Source: Bacteroidales bacterium (GTDB taxonomy: Bacteria > Bacteroidota > Bacteroidia > Bacteroidales > UBA932). Taken from it: 64,000 nt of DNA. This document shows positions 17,803-27,985 of this stretch, piece after piece (the first letter of the stretch is position 1; the number at the start of each line of letters is the position of its first letter). The position numbers were made by a program, and so were the translations under genes. Under the pieces are notes generated by a model. The model had not been told where the DNA came from, ran no database searches, and saw only the letters and a list, made by a program, of their open reading frames with translations. The DNA is taken from NCBI GenBank assembly GCA_017399865.1, contig JAFQAT010000003.1, forward strand, positions 1 through 64,000, given 5' to 3'.

Positions 17803-20673
17803 ATGAAAAGAATACTTTATGCCTTTATAACCTTTGCTGCAGTTCTGGCGGTATTTGGTTGCAACAGGGAACTTGAAGGAGAACTTTCCGTAAGTCCTGT
17901 ATCTTTGGAATTCGGTGGCGATGCCGGAACTGAGACGCTGACGGTCAATTCTTCAGCTTCATGGACCATGGCGATGTCGTCAGATGTAAAATGGTGCACT
18001 GTTTCAAAGACTTATGGCAAGTCTTCCGAAACCATCGAGGTTTCTGTTACTGCAAATTCAGATACTGAACGTTCTGTCATTCTTTATTTCAACGCAGTAG
18101 GAGGAAAACCTGTGTCCGTGACTGTAACCCAGGCACCAGGAAATGCTGAGTCTGGCCCCGATTATGATGACAGTGTTCAGGGAGAATTCTATCCTGAAGC
18201 ATCATCAGGCATAACCGTTGAACCTGCTTATCCTGCTGCTGATAAACCATGTACAATTGTCTTCAAACCATCTTCGGACAACCCTCTATACGGTTATGCC
18301 GATGAGTTATACGGCCATTTCGGAGTCGTAGTTGAAGGTGAATGGATGTTCGTTCCTACTGAATGGGGAACAACCGATGAAAAGACCCATTTCAAGAAGG
18401 TGGCTGAGAACCATTGGGAGTTCAAGATGGAGCCTTCGATACGTGAATACTTCGGCAGCGGTGAGACCCCTGTCACTAAGATAGCTCTCATCGTAAGAAC
18501 CGCAGACGGAAATACCAAGAGCCACGATGCCGATCAGTTCTGTTCAGTATACGATGATAAGTTTGAGGTTGAAGAATTTATTCCGGACGAGGTTGTAGGA
18601 AAGTGGCTTCCTGAAGGAGTGAAACAGGGAATCAACTATAATGAAGACGGCTCTGTCACATTTGTTCTTTATGACAAGGATAAGGCAGGTGCATCTCATA
18701 CATACTGTTATATTGTCGGTGACTGGAACAATTGGGAGAGAGTGAAGGAGGGTGCGATGTACAGGGATAATTCAGCAGGAATGTGGTGGATAACCCTCGA
18801 CGGCTTCGACGCTGACAAGGAGTACCGCTTCCAGTACCGTCTCGGAAATGCATCGGGAAGCGACACGTATGTGAGCGACCCGTATACCGAGATCGTTTAT
18901 GATCAGTGGAATGACCAGTATATAGATGGCGTACCAGCCTTCCCTGAAGGAGCGAAGGCTCTTGTTTCAGCTTTCCAGATAAACCGTCCTTCATACAGCT
19001 GGAAGCATTCTGACTTCAAGGTCGAGGACAAGCATGACCTTGTGATATACGAGATGCTTTTCCGTGACTTCACGACGTCACAGGACATCGAAGGAGCCAT
19101 GGCGGAGCTCGACTATATCGAGAACCTCGGTGTGAACGCCATCCAGCTCATGCCTGTACAGGAATTCGACGGCAACCTCAGCTGGGGCTACAACCCTAAC
19201 CACTGGTTTGCCCTTGACAAGTATTACGGAACACGTGATGAATATAAGGCGTTCATCGACGAGTGCCATGCAAGAGGTCTTGCAGTAATCATAGACGTTG
19301 TATACAACCATGCCACAGGCTCGCATCCATGGGCGAAGATGTGGTGGAACGGCAGCGCTACGGCTGAGAACAATCCGTTCTTCAATGTGACACCGACCCA
19401 CCCATACAATGTATACCATGATATGAACCATGAAAACGCCATGGTCAAGGAACATGTGAAGAGAAGCCTCGAGTATCTGCTTACCGAATATGATGTGGAC
19501 GGATTCCGCTTCGACCTTACAAAGGGATTCACCCAGACAGACTCAGGCGGAGACAATGGAGATGTGGCAAAGTGGGGACGCTACGACCAGTCGCGTGTGG
19601 ACATCCTCAAGGGATATGCCGACCATATCTGGTCTGTCAATGACAATGCTGTCGTAATCTTCGAGCACCTTTCAGACTGGGATGAGGAGAAGGTTCTCGC
19701 CGAGCATGGAATGCAGCTTTGGAGAAACGTAAACCATGAGTATCGTTCAGCCGTCAGCGGAGGTACAGGAAACTTCACCAACATGTATTCAAATGCTCCT
19801 TTCGGAGGATTCGTAGGATATATGGAGAGTCATGATGAGGAGCGTCTCTGCTACGGAGCGGCAGGTTCTTCAGACGGATCATGGGGCATCTGCGGAACTA
19901 TGACAAACTGGTCATCTGATGTGACCATGTCTGCAGACGGTCCTTTCGTTGTTGCAAAGAATTTCACATTTACAGCAGATGATGAATTCAAACTCAGATA
20001 TGCAGGCGATTGGGGACGCAACTACGGAACTTCGACTGCAGGATATAAACTTCCTCTCGGCACCGGATATAAACTTTCGTCTAACGCCCAGAACATGAAG
20101 GCTCCTGCCGCAGGTTCATACGATGTGTATTTCTGTGAAGCAGTCGAGACAATCTGGATGATGACGCCGGGGCAGCGTCCTGAAGAGCCGGATGTGGAGG
20201 TGTCGGATGAAGATGCCCTTACGGTAGCAATGCGCCGCGCAGGTGCTTCTGCTGCGTTCTTCCTTACTGTTCCTGGTCCGAAGATGATCTGGCAGTTCGG
20301 CGAAATCGGATATGACTATACGATCGAGCATAACGGCCGTACCGGCGAGAAGCCTGTCGTTACTGCCGAATATATGGCTGATCCTGCACGCAAGGGTCTC
20401 TATGACACATATGCAACTCTTCTGAAGTTCCGTCGTGAGAATCCTAGGTTCTTCGACAAGGATGCGAAGTTCGAGTGGACTCCTTCCGGCGCTGTCAAGA
20501 AGATCACATGCAGTGTGGATGGAAAGACATTCCATGTGGTAGGAAACTTCGGCAAGACTTCCACGACTTATACCGTACCTTCAGGTTCATGGACCGATTA
20601 TATCAATGGTGGTCCGGTTTCCGGAAGCGTGACTTTGAAGCAGGGAGAGTTCAGGCTCTTGACAGATTTCTAG
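17803..20673 (+). CDS. Surface GH13 alpha-amylase with BACON and inserted SusE/F-type module
   Basis: 956 residues. Lipid-modified C20 followed by NRELEGE suggests surface display. Order: BACON domain (about 30-112), an all-beta region (130-255), a CBM48-like early-set domain (about 280-370), then a GH13 barrel. Catalytic residues are nucleophile D571 (GFRFDL), acid/base E621 (VIFEHLSD) and D678 (ESHDEE). Directly after D678 a module of about 100 residues (690-789) matches the SusE-type starch-binding repeats (WGICGTMTNW, DEFKLR, GSYDVYF, MTPG); the barrel resumes at about 805. It probably acts as the SusG equivalent, cutting starch outside the cell. The inserted module is unusual. Confidence 0.88.
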   Translation: MKRILYAFITFAAVLAVFGCNRELEGELSVSPVSLEFGGDAGTETLTVNSSASWTMAMSSDVKWCTVSKTYGKSSETIEVSVTANSDTERSVILYFNAVGGKPVSVTVTQAPGNAESGPDYDDSVQGEFYPEASSGITVEPAYPAADKPCTIVFKPSSDNPLYGYADELYGHFGVVVEGEWMFVPTEWGTTDEKTHFKKVAENHWEFKMEPSIREYFGSGETPVTKIALIVRTADGNTKSHDADQFCSVYDDKFEVEEFIPDEVVGKWLPEGVKQGINYNEDGSVTFVLYDKDKAGASHTYCYIVGDWNNWERVKEGAMYRDNSAGMWWITLDGFDADKEYRFQYRLGNASGSDTYVSDPYTEIVYDQWNDQYIDGVPAFPEGAKALVSAFQINRPSYSWKHSDFKVEDKHDLVIYEMLFRDFTTSQDIEGAMAELDYIENLGVNAIQLMPVQEFDGNLSWGYNPNHWFALDKYYGTRDEYKAFIDECHARGLAVIIDVVYNHATGSHPWAKMWWNGSATAENNPFFNVTPTHPYNVYHDMNHENAMVKEHVKRSLEYLLTEYDVDGFRFDLTKGFTQTDSGGDNGDVAKWGRYDQSRVDILKGYADHIWSVNDNAVVIFEHLSDWDEEKVLAEHGMQLWRNVNHEYRSAVSGGTGNFTNMYSNAPFGGFVGYMESHDEERLCYGAAGSSDGSWGICGTMTNWSSDVTMSADGPFVVAKNFTFTADDEFKLRYAGDWGRNYGTSTAGYKLPLGTGYKLSSNAQNMKAPAAGSYDVYFCEAVETIWMMTPGQRPEEPDVEVSDEDALTVAMRRAGASAAFFLTVPGPKMIWQFGEIGYDYTIEHNGRTGEKPVVTAEYMADPARKGLYDTYATLLKFRRENPRFFDKDAKFEWTPSGAVKKITCSVDGKTFHVVGNFGKTSTTYTVPSGSWTDYINGGPVSGSVTLKQGEFRLLTDF

Positions 20674-20710
20674 AATCCGCAATATTTGCAAAGAAATAAA
20701 CAAAAACTAT

Positions 20711-23110
20711 ATGAAACTTAATTTAAGCATCGAATACAGGACAAGCTGGGGCGAGGAACTCGTCCTCTGTCTTGGCGGAAAGCGCTATCCTCTCTCATAT
20801 GTGGCTGAGGGTATCTGGAAGGGCGAAATCGCCCGTTTCAATCCGGCGAAGGCTTCCGAGTATACATATGAAGTGGTACGTGACGGAGTGACCGTACGCA
20901 CAGAGTGGAAGAAGCATCTTCTGGTACTTCCTGAAGGTACGAAGGCAAAAGAAGTGAATGTATATGACAGATGGAACGACCGTCCTGCGGACGCTCCGTT
21001 CTATTCATCTGCATTCACAGATGCAATCTTCGGCAGGAAGGCAGCCAAGGCTGCTCCTGCCAAGGACGCAAACGTCGTTCTCCAGGTTTCTGTTCCATCG
21101 CTCCGTCCGAACGAAGTTCTTGCCCTTGCCGGAAGCGGCAAGGCATTGAAGGAATGGACAAAGGTCGTTCCTTTCGATGAGACCAATTTCCCTGTATGGA
21201 CCCTCCAGCTCAATGTGACCGAGCCGTTCGCATACAAGATTCTCGTGGCAGACAGGAAGACCCTCGAGCCGGTTGCATGGGAAGACGGCGAGAACAGATG
21301 GTTCCTCAATGTTCCTGAAAAGGACGAGGTTACAGTTGAGGCAGATGCACAGGTCCGTTTCAGCGGACGTGACTGGAAGGGAGCTGGTACGGCTATTCCG
21401 GTGTTCTCCCTCCGTACTGAAGACGACTTTGGAGTAGGTGAGTTCTACGACCTCAAGAAGATGGTGGATTGGGCTGCAGCGACAGGCCAGAGCATCCTCC
21501 AGCTTCTCCCGATCAACGATACCACAATGCTCCACACATGGGAGGATTCATATCCTTACAACCCTAACTCGACATTCGCCCTCCATCCTCAATTCCTGCA
21601 TCTTCCTGCAGTAGGCGTCAAGGTGGATGAGGAGTACAAGGCCCTTCAGGCCGAGCTCAACGCTCTCGAGCAGATTGATTACGAGCGCGTGAACAATCTC
21701 AAGAACGAACTCCTGCGCAAGGCGTTCGCAAAGACATTCAAGAAGCTTTCGGCTACTGAGAAATATCAGAAGTTCGTGGAGACCAACGCTTCATGGCTTC
21801 TTCCATACGCGGCATTCTGCGTCCTCCGCGACCTGAACGGCACCCCTGATTTCACACAGTGGAAGGGATATGCGAAATACAGCAGGAAGAAGATCGCTGC
21901 ATTCTGCGAAGAGAACCGCGCTGACATCGACTTCTGGTGCTTCGTGCAGTACCATCTCGACCTCCAGCTCTCGGAAGTGTGCGCATATGCCCATTCGAAG
22001 GGAGTCATCTTCAAGGGTGACCTTCCTATCGGAATCAGCCGCACAAGCGTGGACGCATGGCTCTACCCTGAGCTCTTCCATGTGGACTCACAGGCAGGTG
22101 CACCGCCTGATGCATTCTCTGCCGACGGACAGAACTGGGGATTCCCTACATACAACTGGGAGAAGATGGCGGAAGACGGATTCGCATGGTGGAAGTCACG
22201 CCTTGCGAAGATGTCGGAATACTTCGATGCATTCCGTATCGACCATATCCTCGGATTCTTCCGCATCTGGGAGATCCCTATGTGGACTAAGAGCGGCCTC
22301 AACGGCTACTTCAATCCTGCTCTTCCATTCCCTGCACACGAACTCCAGAGCCAGGGATTCGACGTCAATGACTTCGATCTCTTCCTCCAGGATCCGCGTC
22401 AGGAAGGATATTACCATCCTAAGATCGGAGCCCGTGACACCAACTCATACAGATGTCTGGATGCATACCGCCGTGCGGCATTCGACCGTCTCTACGATGA
22501 CTTCTTCTATCGCCGCAACAACGAGTTCTGGAAGGACAAGGCCATGATGAAGCTCCCTGCCCTCCTCGATTCGACAGGAATGCTCGCATGCGGAGAGGAC
22601 CTCGGAATGATCCCTGCGACAGTGCCTCAGGTGATGTCTGATCTCAGGATCCTTTCTCTTGAGATCCAGCGCATGCCGAAGTCTATCCATGACAATTTCG
22701 CGAACCCTGCATGGTATCCTTACCTTTCGGTATGTACGACTTCGACCCACGACATGAACCCTATCCGTGCATGGTGGGAGGAGGATCGTCAGGTGACAGA
22801 GCAGTTCTGGCATGAGATGCTCGGCGGTCATGGAGACGCTCCATACTATTGCGAGCCTTGGATCTGCCGTCAGATCCTCGACCAGCACCTCTGGTCTCCG
22901 GCCATGCTGACAGTGCTTCCTCTTCAGGACTGGCTCTCTATGGACCCTGCGCTCCGCCGTCAGAATCCTAACGAAGAGCGTATCAACGTCCCTGCAAACT
23001 CACGCCACTACTGGCGCTACCGCATGCACCTGACTGTCGAGAAGCTCGCATCAGCAAGCGACTTCAACGAAACCCTCAGCGGCATGATCGCAGCCTGCGG
23101 CAGAAAGTAG
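20711..23110 (+). CDS. malQ: 4-alpha-glucanotransferase (GH77, DPE2-like MalQ)
   Basis: 799 residues without a signal peptide, so cytoplasmic. Two CBM20-like domains (about 1-100 and 112-210) precede the GH77 catalytic domain, an arrangement shared with plant DPE2 and many Bacteroidota enzymes. Catalytic motifs are DAFRIDHILGFFRIWEIP (nucleophile Asp), ACGEDLGMIP (acid/base Glu) and STHDMNPIRAWW. It transfers glucan chains between malto-oligosaccharides and releases glucose, allowing use of imported maltose. It closes the first starch operon and is followed by a strong hairpin at 23145-23182. Confidence 0.93.
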   Translation: MKLNLSIEYRTSWGEELVLCLGGKRYPLSYVAEGIWKGEIARFNPAKASEYTYEVVRDGVTVRTEWKKHLLVLPEGTKAKEVNVYDRWNDRPADAPFYSSAFTDAIFGRKAAKAAPAKDANVVLQVSVPSLRPNEVLALAGSGKALKEWTKVVPFDETNFPVWTLQLNVTEPFAYKILVADRKTLEPVAWEDGENRWFLNVPEKDEVTVEADAQVRFSGRDWKGAGTAIPVFSLRTEDDFGVGEFYDLKKMVDWAAATGQSILQLLPINDTTMLHTWEDSYPYNPNSTFALHPQFLHLPAVGVKVDEEYKALQAELNALEQIDYERVNNLKNELLRKAFAKTFKKLSATEKYQKFVETNASWLLPYAAFCVLRDLNGTPDFTQWKGYAKYSRKKIAAFCEENRADIDFWCFVQYHLDLQLSEVCAYAHSKGVIFKGDLPIGISRTSVDAWLYPELFHVDSQAGAPPDAFSADGQNWGFPTYNWEKMAEDGFAWWKSRLAKMSEYFDAFRIDHILGFFRIWEIPMWTKSGLNGYFNPALPFPAHELQSQGFDVNDFDLFLQDPRQEGYYHPKIGARDTNSYRCLDAYRRAAFDRLYDDFFYRRNNEFWKDKAMMKLPALLDSTGMLACGEDLGMIPATVPQVMSDLRILSLEIQRMPKSIHDNFANPAWYPYLSVCTTSTHDMNPIRAWWEEDRQVTEQFWHEMLGGHGDAPYYCEPWICRQILDQHLWSPAMLTVLPLQDWLSMDPALRRQNPNEERINVPANSRHYWRYRMHLTVEKLASASDFNETLSGMIAACGRK

Positions 23111-23123
23111 TCAAAATACAACA

Positions 23124-23138
23124 CGCTGATTATCAGCG
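23124..23138 (+). repeat. Palindrome CGCTGATTATCAGCG
   Basis: A 15-bp palindrome lies just before the strong terminator behind malQ. Its core GCTGATTATCAGC recurs exactly in the palindrome at 27986-28010 after susD2, again just upstream of a second hairpin. Confidence 0.55.
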
Positions 23139-23144
23139 TTATCA

Positions 23145-23196
23145 GCAAAGTGCGTGCTCCCCAAAGGGAGCACGCACTTTGCGTAAGTTGCTGTGT
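23145..23196 (+). terminator. Strong hairpin after malQ with repeat tail (copy 2)
   Basis: A perfect 17-bp stem (23145-23161 with 23166-23182, CAAA loop) is followed by GTAAGTTGCTG, the same tail type as at 3490 and 41197. There is no long U-run, so termination would rely on stem strength. It separates the malQ transcript from the second SusC/SusD pair. The stretch up to 23294 shows no other clear feature apart from a weak TTAATTTG box at 23265-23272. Confidence 0.65.
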
Positions 23197-23294
23197 TGCA
23201 GCGTTTTGTGATTTGCGCTGTTGATTCTCTAGGTTTGGTCCGAGGATTGCCATAGGTCTGTGTGTTAATTTGGAATAATTATAAACGGACTTAT

Positions 23295-26200
23295 ATGGAT
23301 GATTTTATCAAGATGTGCATCGCCTTGGCACTGTCGTGTGCCGGGGGCGATTTTGCTTCCGCTCAGGAAGGATATATTGTCAGCGGAATGGTGGAGGATG
23401 AATCCGGACCGGTTGCCGGGGCGGCGGTAGTGGAACTGGGTGCGTCAAACGGCACTTCGACGGATCTGGACGGCATGTTCAGCCTGAGGGTCACAGACCC
23501 GCAGGCTGAAGTCGAGATAAGCTGCATCGGATATGCTTCCCGGACATTTGTCGCTTCCCAGATTCCGAAGGTCATCACTCTCACGGAGGACTCCGAGTTT
23601 CTTGATGAGATAGTTGTTATCGGTTACGGTACAGTGAAGAAGGATGACCTGACAGGATCAGTAGCGGCAATAAAGGCAGAGGATATCAACAGAGGCGCCG
23701 TCACCAATACCCAGGATATGCTCAAGGGAAAGATCGCTGGCGTTCTGATTACTCCCGGTGACGGAGGCCCCGGATCCGGTTCCCGGATCCGCATCAGAGG
23801 CTCAGCCTCGCTGAATGCTTCCAATGACCCGCTGATAGTGATCGACGGCGTGCCGATAGCCCAAGGAGCCGGAGGTGCCATGTCAAATCCCCTAGACCTT
23901 CTGAACCCGAACGATATTGAATCGTTTACAGTTCTGAAGGATGCCTCATCTTCAGCAATCTATGGTTCCAGAGCTTCTAACGGAGTCATAATGATCACGA
24001 CCAAGAAAGGTATCGGTAGTCGACCCCAGGTCAGCTACACTGGATCCTTCAGTCTTCAGAATGTACATAAGAAGGTGCCTGTGATGTCGCCGGGGGAACT
24101 GATGGATTTCTATGCAAGGACATATCCGGAAGGAACTCCGATAGGAGACCGCATCAAGGAGATCCGTGGCACGTCACAGACTGACTGGCAGGACCTTATC
24201 TTCCGGACAGCGTTTTCGACAGAGCACAATGTCAGCATGAGAGGAAACTACAGCTCCATGATGCCTTACCGTGCTTCAATCTCATACAGCGGACAGCAGG
24301 GAACCCTACACGAATCCCGGTATGACAGGGGAACCATCGAACTTAGTGCATCGCCGGAATTCCTTGACAAGCATCTGACATTGAACGCCAATGTTAAAGG
24401 AGTGTATTCATATTCAGATTATTCTGATGGTGGCACTGTAGGTAAGGCTGCCTTCTTCAATCCGACGGCCAACCCATATTGGCTGACCGCAGACAATACG
24501 ATCGATTACACTACGACCAACGGTTTCTGGAACTACGGTAACGGAAGAGGTGATGCCTTCAGTCCGAATACTCTGGTCGGCCCTAGCCCGCTTTCAATGC
24601 TTTACGACAGCCAGAGCGATGCAAAGTCATCCAGATTCATCGGAAGTCTGGCAGCCACATACAAGGTTCATGGATTAGAAGCCCTGAGTCTCAATGTGAG
24701 CGCAGGTCTTGACTTTACCGAGACGAGATCATACAGCGGCGTAAGACCGGGATCGTTCCAGGCATATACAGATACCGAGAATCTTGGCATAGGTCAGCAT
24801 ACAAGGGGCAAGGTCGTGACCAGAAGCCAGGTTTTCGAGTCTTATGTGGCCTACAAGGAGACATGGGGAATCCATTCCCTTGATGCCATGGCCGGATATT
24901 CATGGCAGAACAACTGGTCCGGCAACAGATACATAAACTATTTCAACATCACCGATAAGCCTAATCTCCTTCCCGGACAGACTGTCGATTCAAGATATAC
25001 ATGGTCAAACACCGAGAATTATCTGGTGTCATTCTACGGCCGTGTCAATTATTCGATAGATTCAAAATATGTCTTCACGTTCACAGCCCGCGGTGACGGG
25101 TCAAGCAAGTTCGCAAAGGCGTACAGATGGGGATTCTTCCCATCCGGAGCCTTCGCATGGAACATCAAGCGCGAGCCGTTCCTGGCTGATGTGAAAGATG
25201 TGTCCACCTTGAAGTTGCGTCTCTCTGCAGGTCTTACAGGCCAGCAGGACGGCATCGGAAACTATGCCCATCTGGCGCTCTACAACATATACATCGATTC
25301 ATATCACAAATATGACATGGGTGACGGCAGGTACATGGGCATGCTGGGGCCGCAGGCATATGATCCTACGATCAGGTGGGAGACGACCATGACATGGAAC
25401 CTTGGTGTGGACTACGGATTCTTCGGGGAACGGCTCAGCGGAAGCATTGACGCATATATACGCGACACGCGTGACCTTCTGAATTCGGTACAGATACCGA
25501 TGGGTTCGAACTTCGGCAACAAGCTGATGACCAATGTCGGTTCGATCCGCAACAAGGGACTGGAGTTCTCGATAACAGGAGTGCCGGTACAGACCGGAGA
25601 CTGGAGCGTGCAGGTCGGCTTCAACGGAACATTCCAGAGCACCGTCTTCACGAAGCTGAATCCTACCGAAGACAGGAACTACTACATCGAGACAGGAACG
25701 ATATCCAAGGGAACCGGAGGATATCTCTGCCGCCAGATGGTGGGTTATGCACCATATACATACTATCTGTACAAACAGAAATATGACTCCAGCGGAAAGC
25801 CTCTTCAGAACGAATTCGTGGACCTGGACGGCGACGGAGCCATCACCGAAGGTGACAGGTACATGACGGGAAAGAGCGCATCTCCTGACTTCTATTACGG
25901 CCTCAATCTGAAGGTTACATACAAGGACTGGGATTTCGGTCTGAACGGCCACGGATCGGCAGGAACATGGGTGTTCAACGATTTCGCTTCAGCAAATTCC
26001 ACGGCATCGCTTGACCTGAATTCCGGTGCGCTTCCGAACCAGGCAAGACTTGTCAGGAAGACCGGCTTCACAGCACCTAACAGTGGCCAGCAGTGGTATT
26101 CTGATTACTTCCTTGAGAACGCTTCGTTCTTCCGCCTTGACGACATCAACCTCGGATACACATTCAGAGGCATAGGACGCTGGGACACAGATATACGCGT

Positions 26201-26339
26201 CGGAGCCGCAGTCCAGAACGTCTTTGTACTGACCGGCTACAGCGGAATGGATCCGGAGACCGTTTCGGAAAACGGCATCGACAATACAATGTGGCCTCGT
26301 CCGAGGACATGGTCATTACGAGTAAACGTAAACTTCTAG
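23295..26339 (+). CDS. SusC-like TonB-dependent transporter 2
   Basis: 1014 residues from the ATG at 23295; the frame opens at a GTG (23262), but the added residues spoil the signal peptide. Met7 (MCIALALSC) is another possible start. Same architecture as SusC1: signal peptide ending FASAQ, carboxypeptidase-like domain, VVIGYGTVKKDDLTGSV, plug with IRIRGSASLNASNDPLIVIDG, barrel ending NVNF. It is clearly a paralogue of SusC1, almost identical at the plug motifs but diverged in the barrel and without the strong codon bias. With SusD2 it forms a second import pair within the starch locus, perhaps for a different chain length or branched product. Confidence 0.92.
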   Translation: MDDFIKMCIALALSCAGGDFASAQEGYIVSGMVEDESGPVAGAAVVELGASNGTSTDLDGMFSLRVTDPQAEVEISCIGYASRTFVASQIPKVITLTEDSEFLDEIVVIGYGTVKKDDLTGSVAAIKAEDINRGAVTNTQDMLKGKIAGVLITPGDGGPGSGSRIRIRGSASLNASNDPLIVIDGVPIAQGAGGAMSNPLDLLNPNDIESFTVLKDASSSAIYGSRASNGVIMITTKKGIGSRPQVSYTGSFSLQNVHKKVPVMSPGELMDFYARTYPEGTPIGDRIKEIRGTSQTDWQDLIFRTAFSTEHNVSMRGNYSSMMPYRASISYSGQQGTLHESRYDRGTIELSASPEFLDKHLTLNANVKGVYSYSDYSDGGTVGKAAFFNPTANPYWLTADNTIDYTTTNGFWNYGNGRGDAFSPNTLVGPSPLSMLYDSQSDAKSSRFIGSLAATYKVHGLEALSLNVSAGLDFTETRSYSGVRPGSFQAYTDTENLGIGQHTRGKVVTRSQVFESYVAYKETWGIHSLDAMAGYSWQNNWSGNRYINYFNITDKPNLLPGQTVDSRYTWSNTENYLVSFYGRVNYSIDSKYVFTFTARGDGSSKFAKAYRWGFFPSGAFAWNIKREPFLADVKDVSTLKLRLSAGLTGQQDGIGNYAHLALYNIYIDSYHKYDMGDGRYMGMLGPQAYDPTIRWETTMTWNLGVDYGFFGERLSGSIDAYIRDTRDLLNSVQIPMGSNFGNKLMTNVGSIRNKGLEFSITGVPVQTGDWSVQVGFNGTFQSTVFTKLNPTEDRNYYIETGTISKGTGGYLCRQMVGYAPYTYYLYKQKYDSSGKPLQNEFVDLDGDGAITEGDRYMTGKSASPDFYYGLNLKVTYKDWDFGLNGHGSAGTWVFNDFASANSTASLDLNSGALPNQARLVRKTGFTAPNSGQQWYSDYFLENASFFRLDDINLGYTFRGIGRWDTDIRVGAAVQNVFVLTGYSGMDPETVSENGIDNTMWPRPRTWSLRVNVNF

Positions 26340-26343
26340 AATC

Positions 26344-27972
26344 ATGAAACGATATATATACATAATGCTTGCAGCAGCGTCGATGAGCGCCTGTGTCGGC
26401 GATCTTGACACCCTTCCGCTGAACAGCACGGAACCGGTCGTGGAATATGTCTACGGCAATTCAGAGGAGGCATATCTTCAAGGTCTGACGCGTCTGTACT
26501 TCCAGTTCGTTACCAACGACCTTACCGATCTCCAGCAGATGGACGGTGGCGCGTCGGAGATCCTCCGCGCCTTCTGGTCCGTCCAGGAGACCACCACGGA
26601 CGCGGCCAAATGCTCATGGGAAAACGATGCATGGGTCCGCGCCCTCAACACCAATACATGGAACGAGACCCAGAACGATGCTGTCTACGCCGTCTATGTC
26701 AGGACCATGCAGGGCATAGCTCTGACTAACGAATACCTTCGCCAGACGACCCCTGCAAAACTCAAGGACAGGGGAGTTTCCGCAGACCTTGCAGCCAGTA
26801 TAGACGGCTTCAGGGCGGAGGCCAGGTTCATAAGGGCATATCTCTACTGGATGGCTCTGGACTGCTTCGGAAGCGTGCCGTTCACTACGGAAAATTCTCC
26901 TTTCGGAGGCACATATTTCCCTACACAGGCCCCTCGCGCAGACATTTTCGCTTTCTGCATCACGGAGCTTGAATACCTCCGTTCTGATGAAAGCCCGATG
27001 CCGGAACCGGGGACCCTGTATCCGCGCGCGGATAAAGGGTCCGTCTCCGGCCTTCTGGCCCGCATGTACTTGAATTCCAAGGTATATACAGGAGTCGAAA
27101 GATGGTCTGAAGCCAAGGCCGTATGCGAGGATATCTTCTCGATGAGATACAGCCTCTGCCCGGATCAGGCAGCACTTTTCAGGGGAGACAACGGAGAAAG
27201 CCAGCAGGCTCGCTCCGAGATGCTCTGGGCCGTTTCATACAACGCGGAGAAGACCCAGTCGTACGGAGGCACGTCATACATCCTGAGCGCCACCCTTGCC
27301 TCGACCGACATAACGGACCAGTCGAGGCCGAACGGCCAGCGCAACGGATGGGCCGGCCTGCGCGTTCCGTATGAATACGTCTCGCGCTATTTCAACGTCA
27401 GCGGACAGGACTATGAGACCGGAGCATATGATGTTGCCGACGCCCGCGGAAAGGTGTTCTACATCAAAGGCAGGTCCGAGTCCATGGATGGTGCTCTATA
27501 CTCCTTCATGAACGGATGGTCATGCCTGAAATTCAACAACATACCATACGGACAGACAGACCAGTCATACCTGCCGGTATCGGCGGTGAAGGCATTCTCG
27601 GACGTCGATTTTCCGATGATCCGACTGGCTGAAGTGTACCTGATCTATGCGGAGGCATGCATGAATCTTGGAGAAGGCGCGACGGCTATGCCGAAGATCG
27701 TGGAGCTTTCGCAGAGAGCCGGCGTCGCTCCTCCTGCGGAAATCACGTCTGATTTCCTCGTAGCCGAACGTGCCCGCGAGCTCATGTGGGAAGGCCATCG
27801 CAGGACCGATCTCATCAGGTTCGGACTATACGACTCGGCGGAATACCTGTGGCCGTATAAAGGCGGGGATTCATTTGCCGGCCAGGCATTCCCTTCCTAC
27901 AAGCTCATATTCCCGATCCCTCCTACGGAACTGGCCGCCAACGACCTCCTCGTACAGAATCCCGGCTACTAA
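26344..27972 (+). CDS. SusD-like lipoprotein 2
   Basis: 542 residues, starting four bases after the SusC2 stop. The lipoprotein signal ends MSACVGDLDTLP, with acidic residues near the cysteine as in SusD1. The RagB/SusD fold is recognisable by DGFRAEARFIRAYLYWMALD, GSVSGLLARMYLNSKVY and the C-terminal AERARELMWEGHRRTDLIRFG. It would cap SusC2 and bind oligosaccharides at the surface. Unlike the first pair, no SusE-like protein follows; a double hairpin region ends the operon. Confidence 0.93.
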   Translation: MKRYIYIMLAAASMSACVGDLDTLPLNSTEPVVEYVYGNSEEAYLQGLTRLYFQFVTNDLTDLQQMDGGASEILRAFWSVQETTTDAAKCSWENDAWVRALNTNTWNETQNDAVYAVYVRTMQGIALTNEYLRQTTPAKLKDRGVSADLAASIDGFRAEARFIRAYLYWMALDCFGSVPFTTENSPFGGTYFPTQAPRADIFAFCITELEYLRSDESPMPEPGTLYPRADKGSVSGLLARMYLNSKVYTGVERWSEAKAVCEDIFSMRYSLCPDQAALFRGDNGESQQARSEMLWAVSYNAEKTQSYGGTSYILSATLASTDITDQSRPNGQRNGWAGLRVPYEYVSRYFNVSGQDYETGAYDVADARGKVFYIKGRSESMDGALYSFMNGWSCLKFNNIPYGQTDQSYLPVSAVKAFSDVDFPMIRLAEVYLIYAEACMNLGEGATAMPKIVELSQRAGVAPPAEITSDFLVAERARELMWEGHRRTDLIRFGLYDSAEYLWPYKGGDSFAGQAFPSYKLIFPIPPTELAANDLLVQNPGY

Positions 27973-27985
27973 AAAATGATACATA

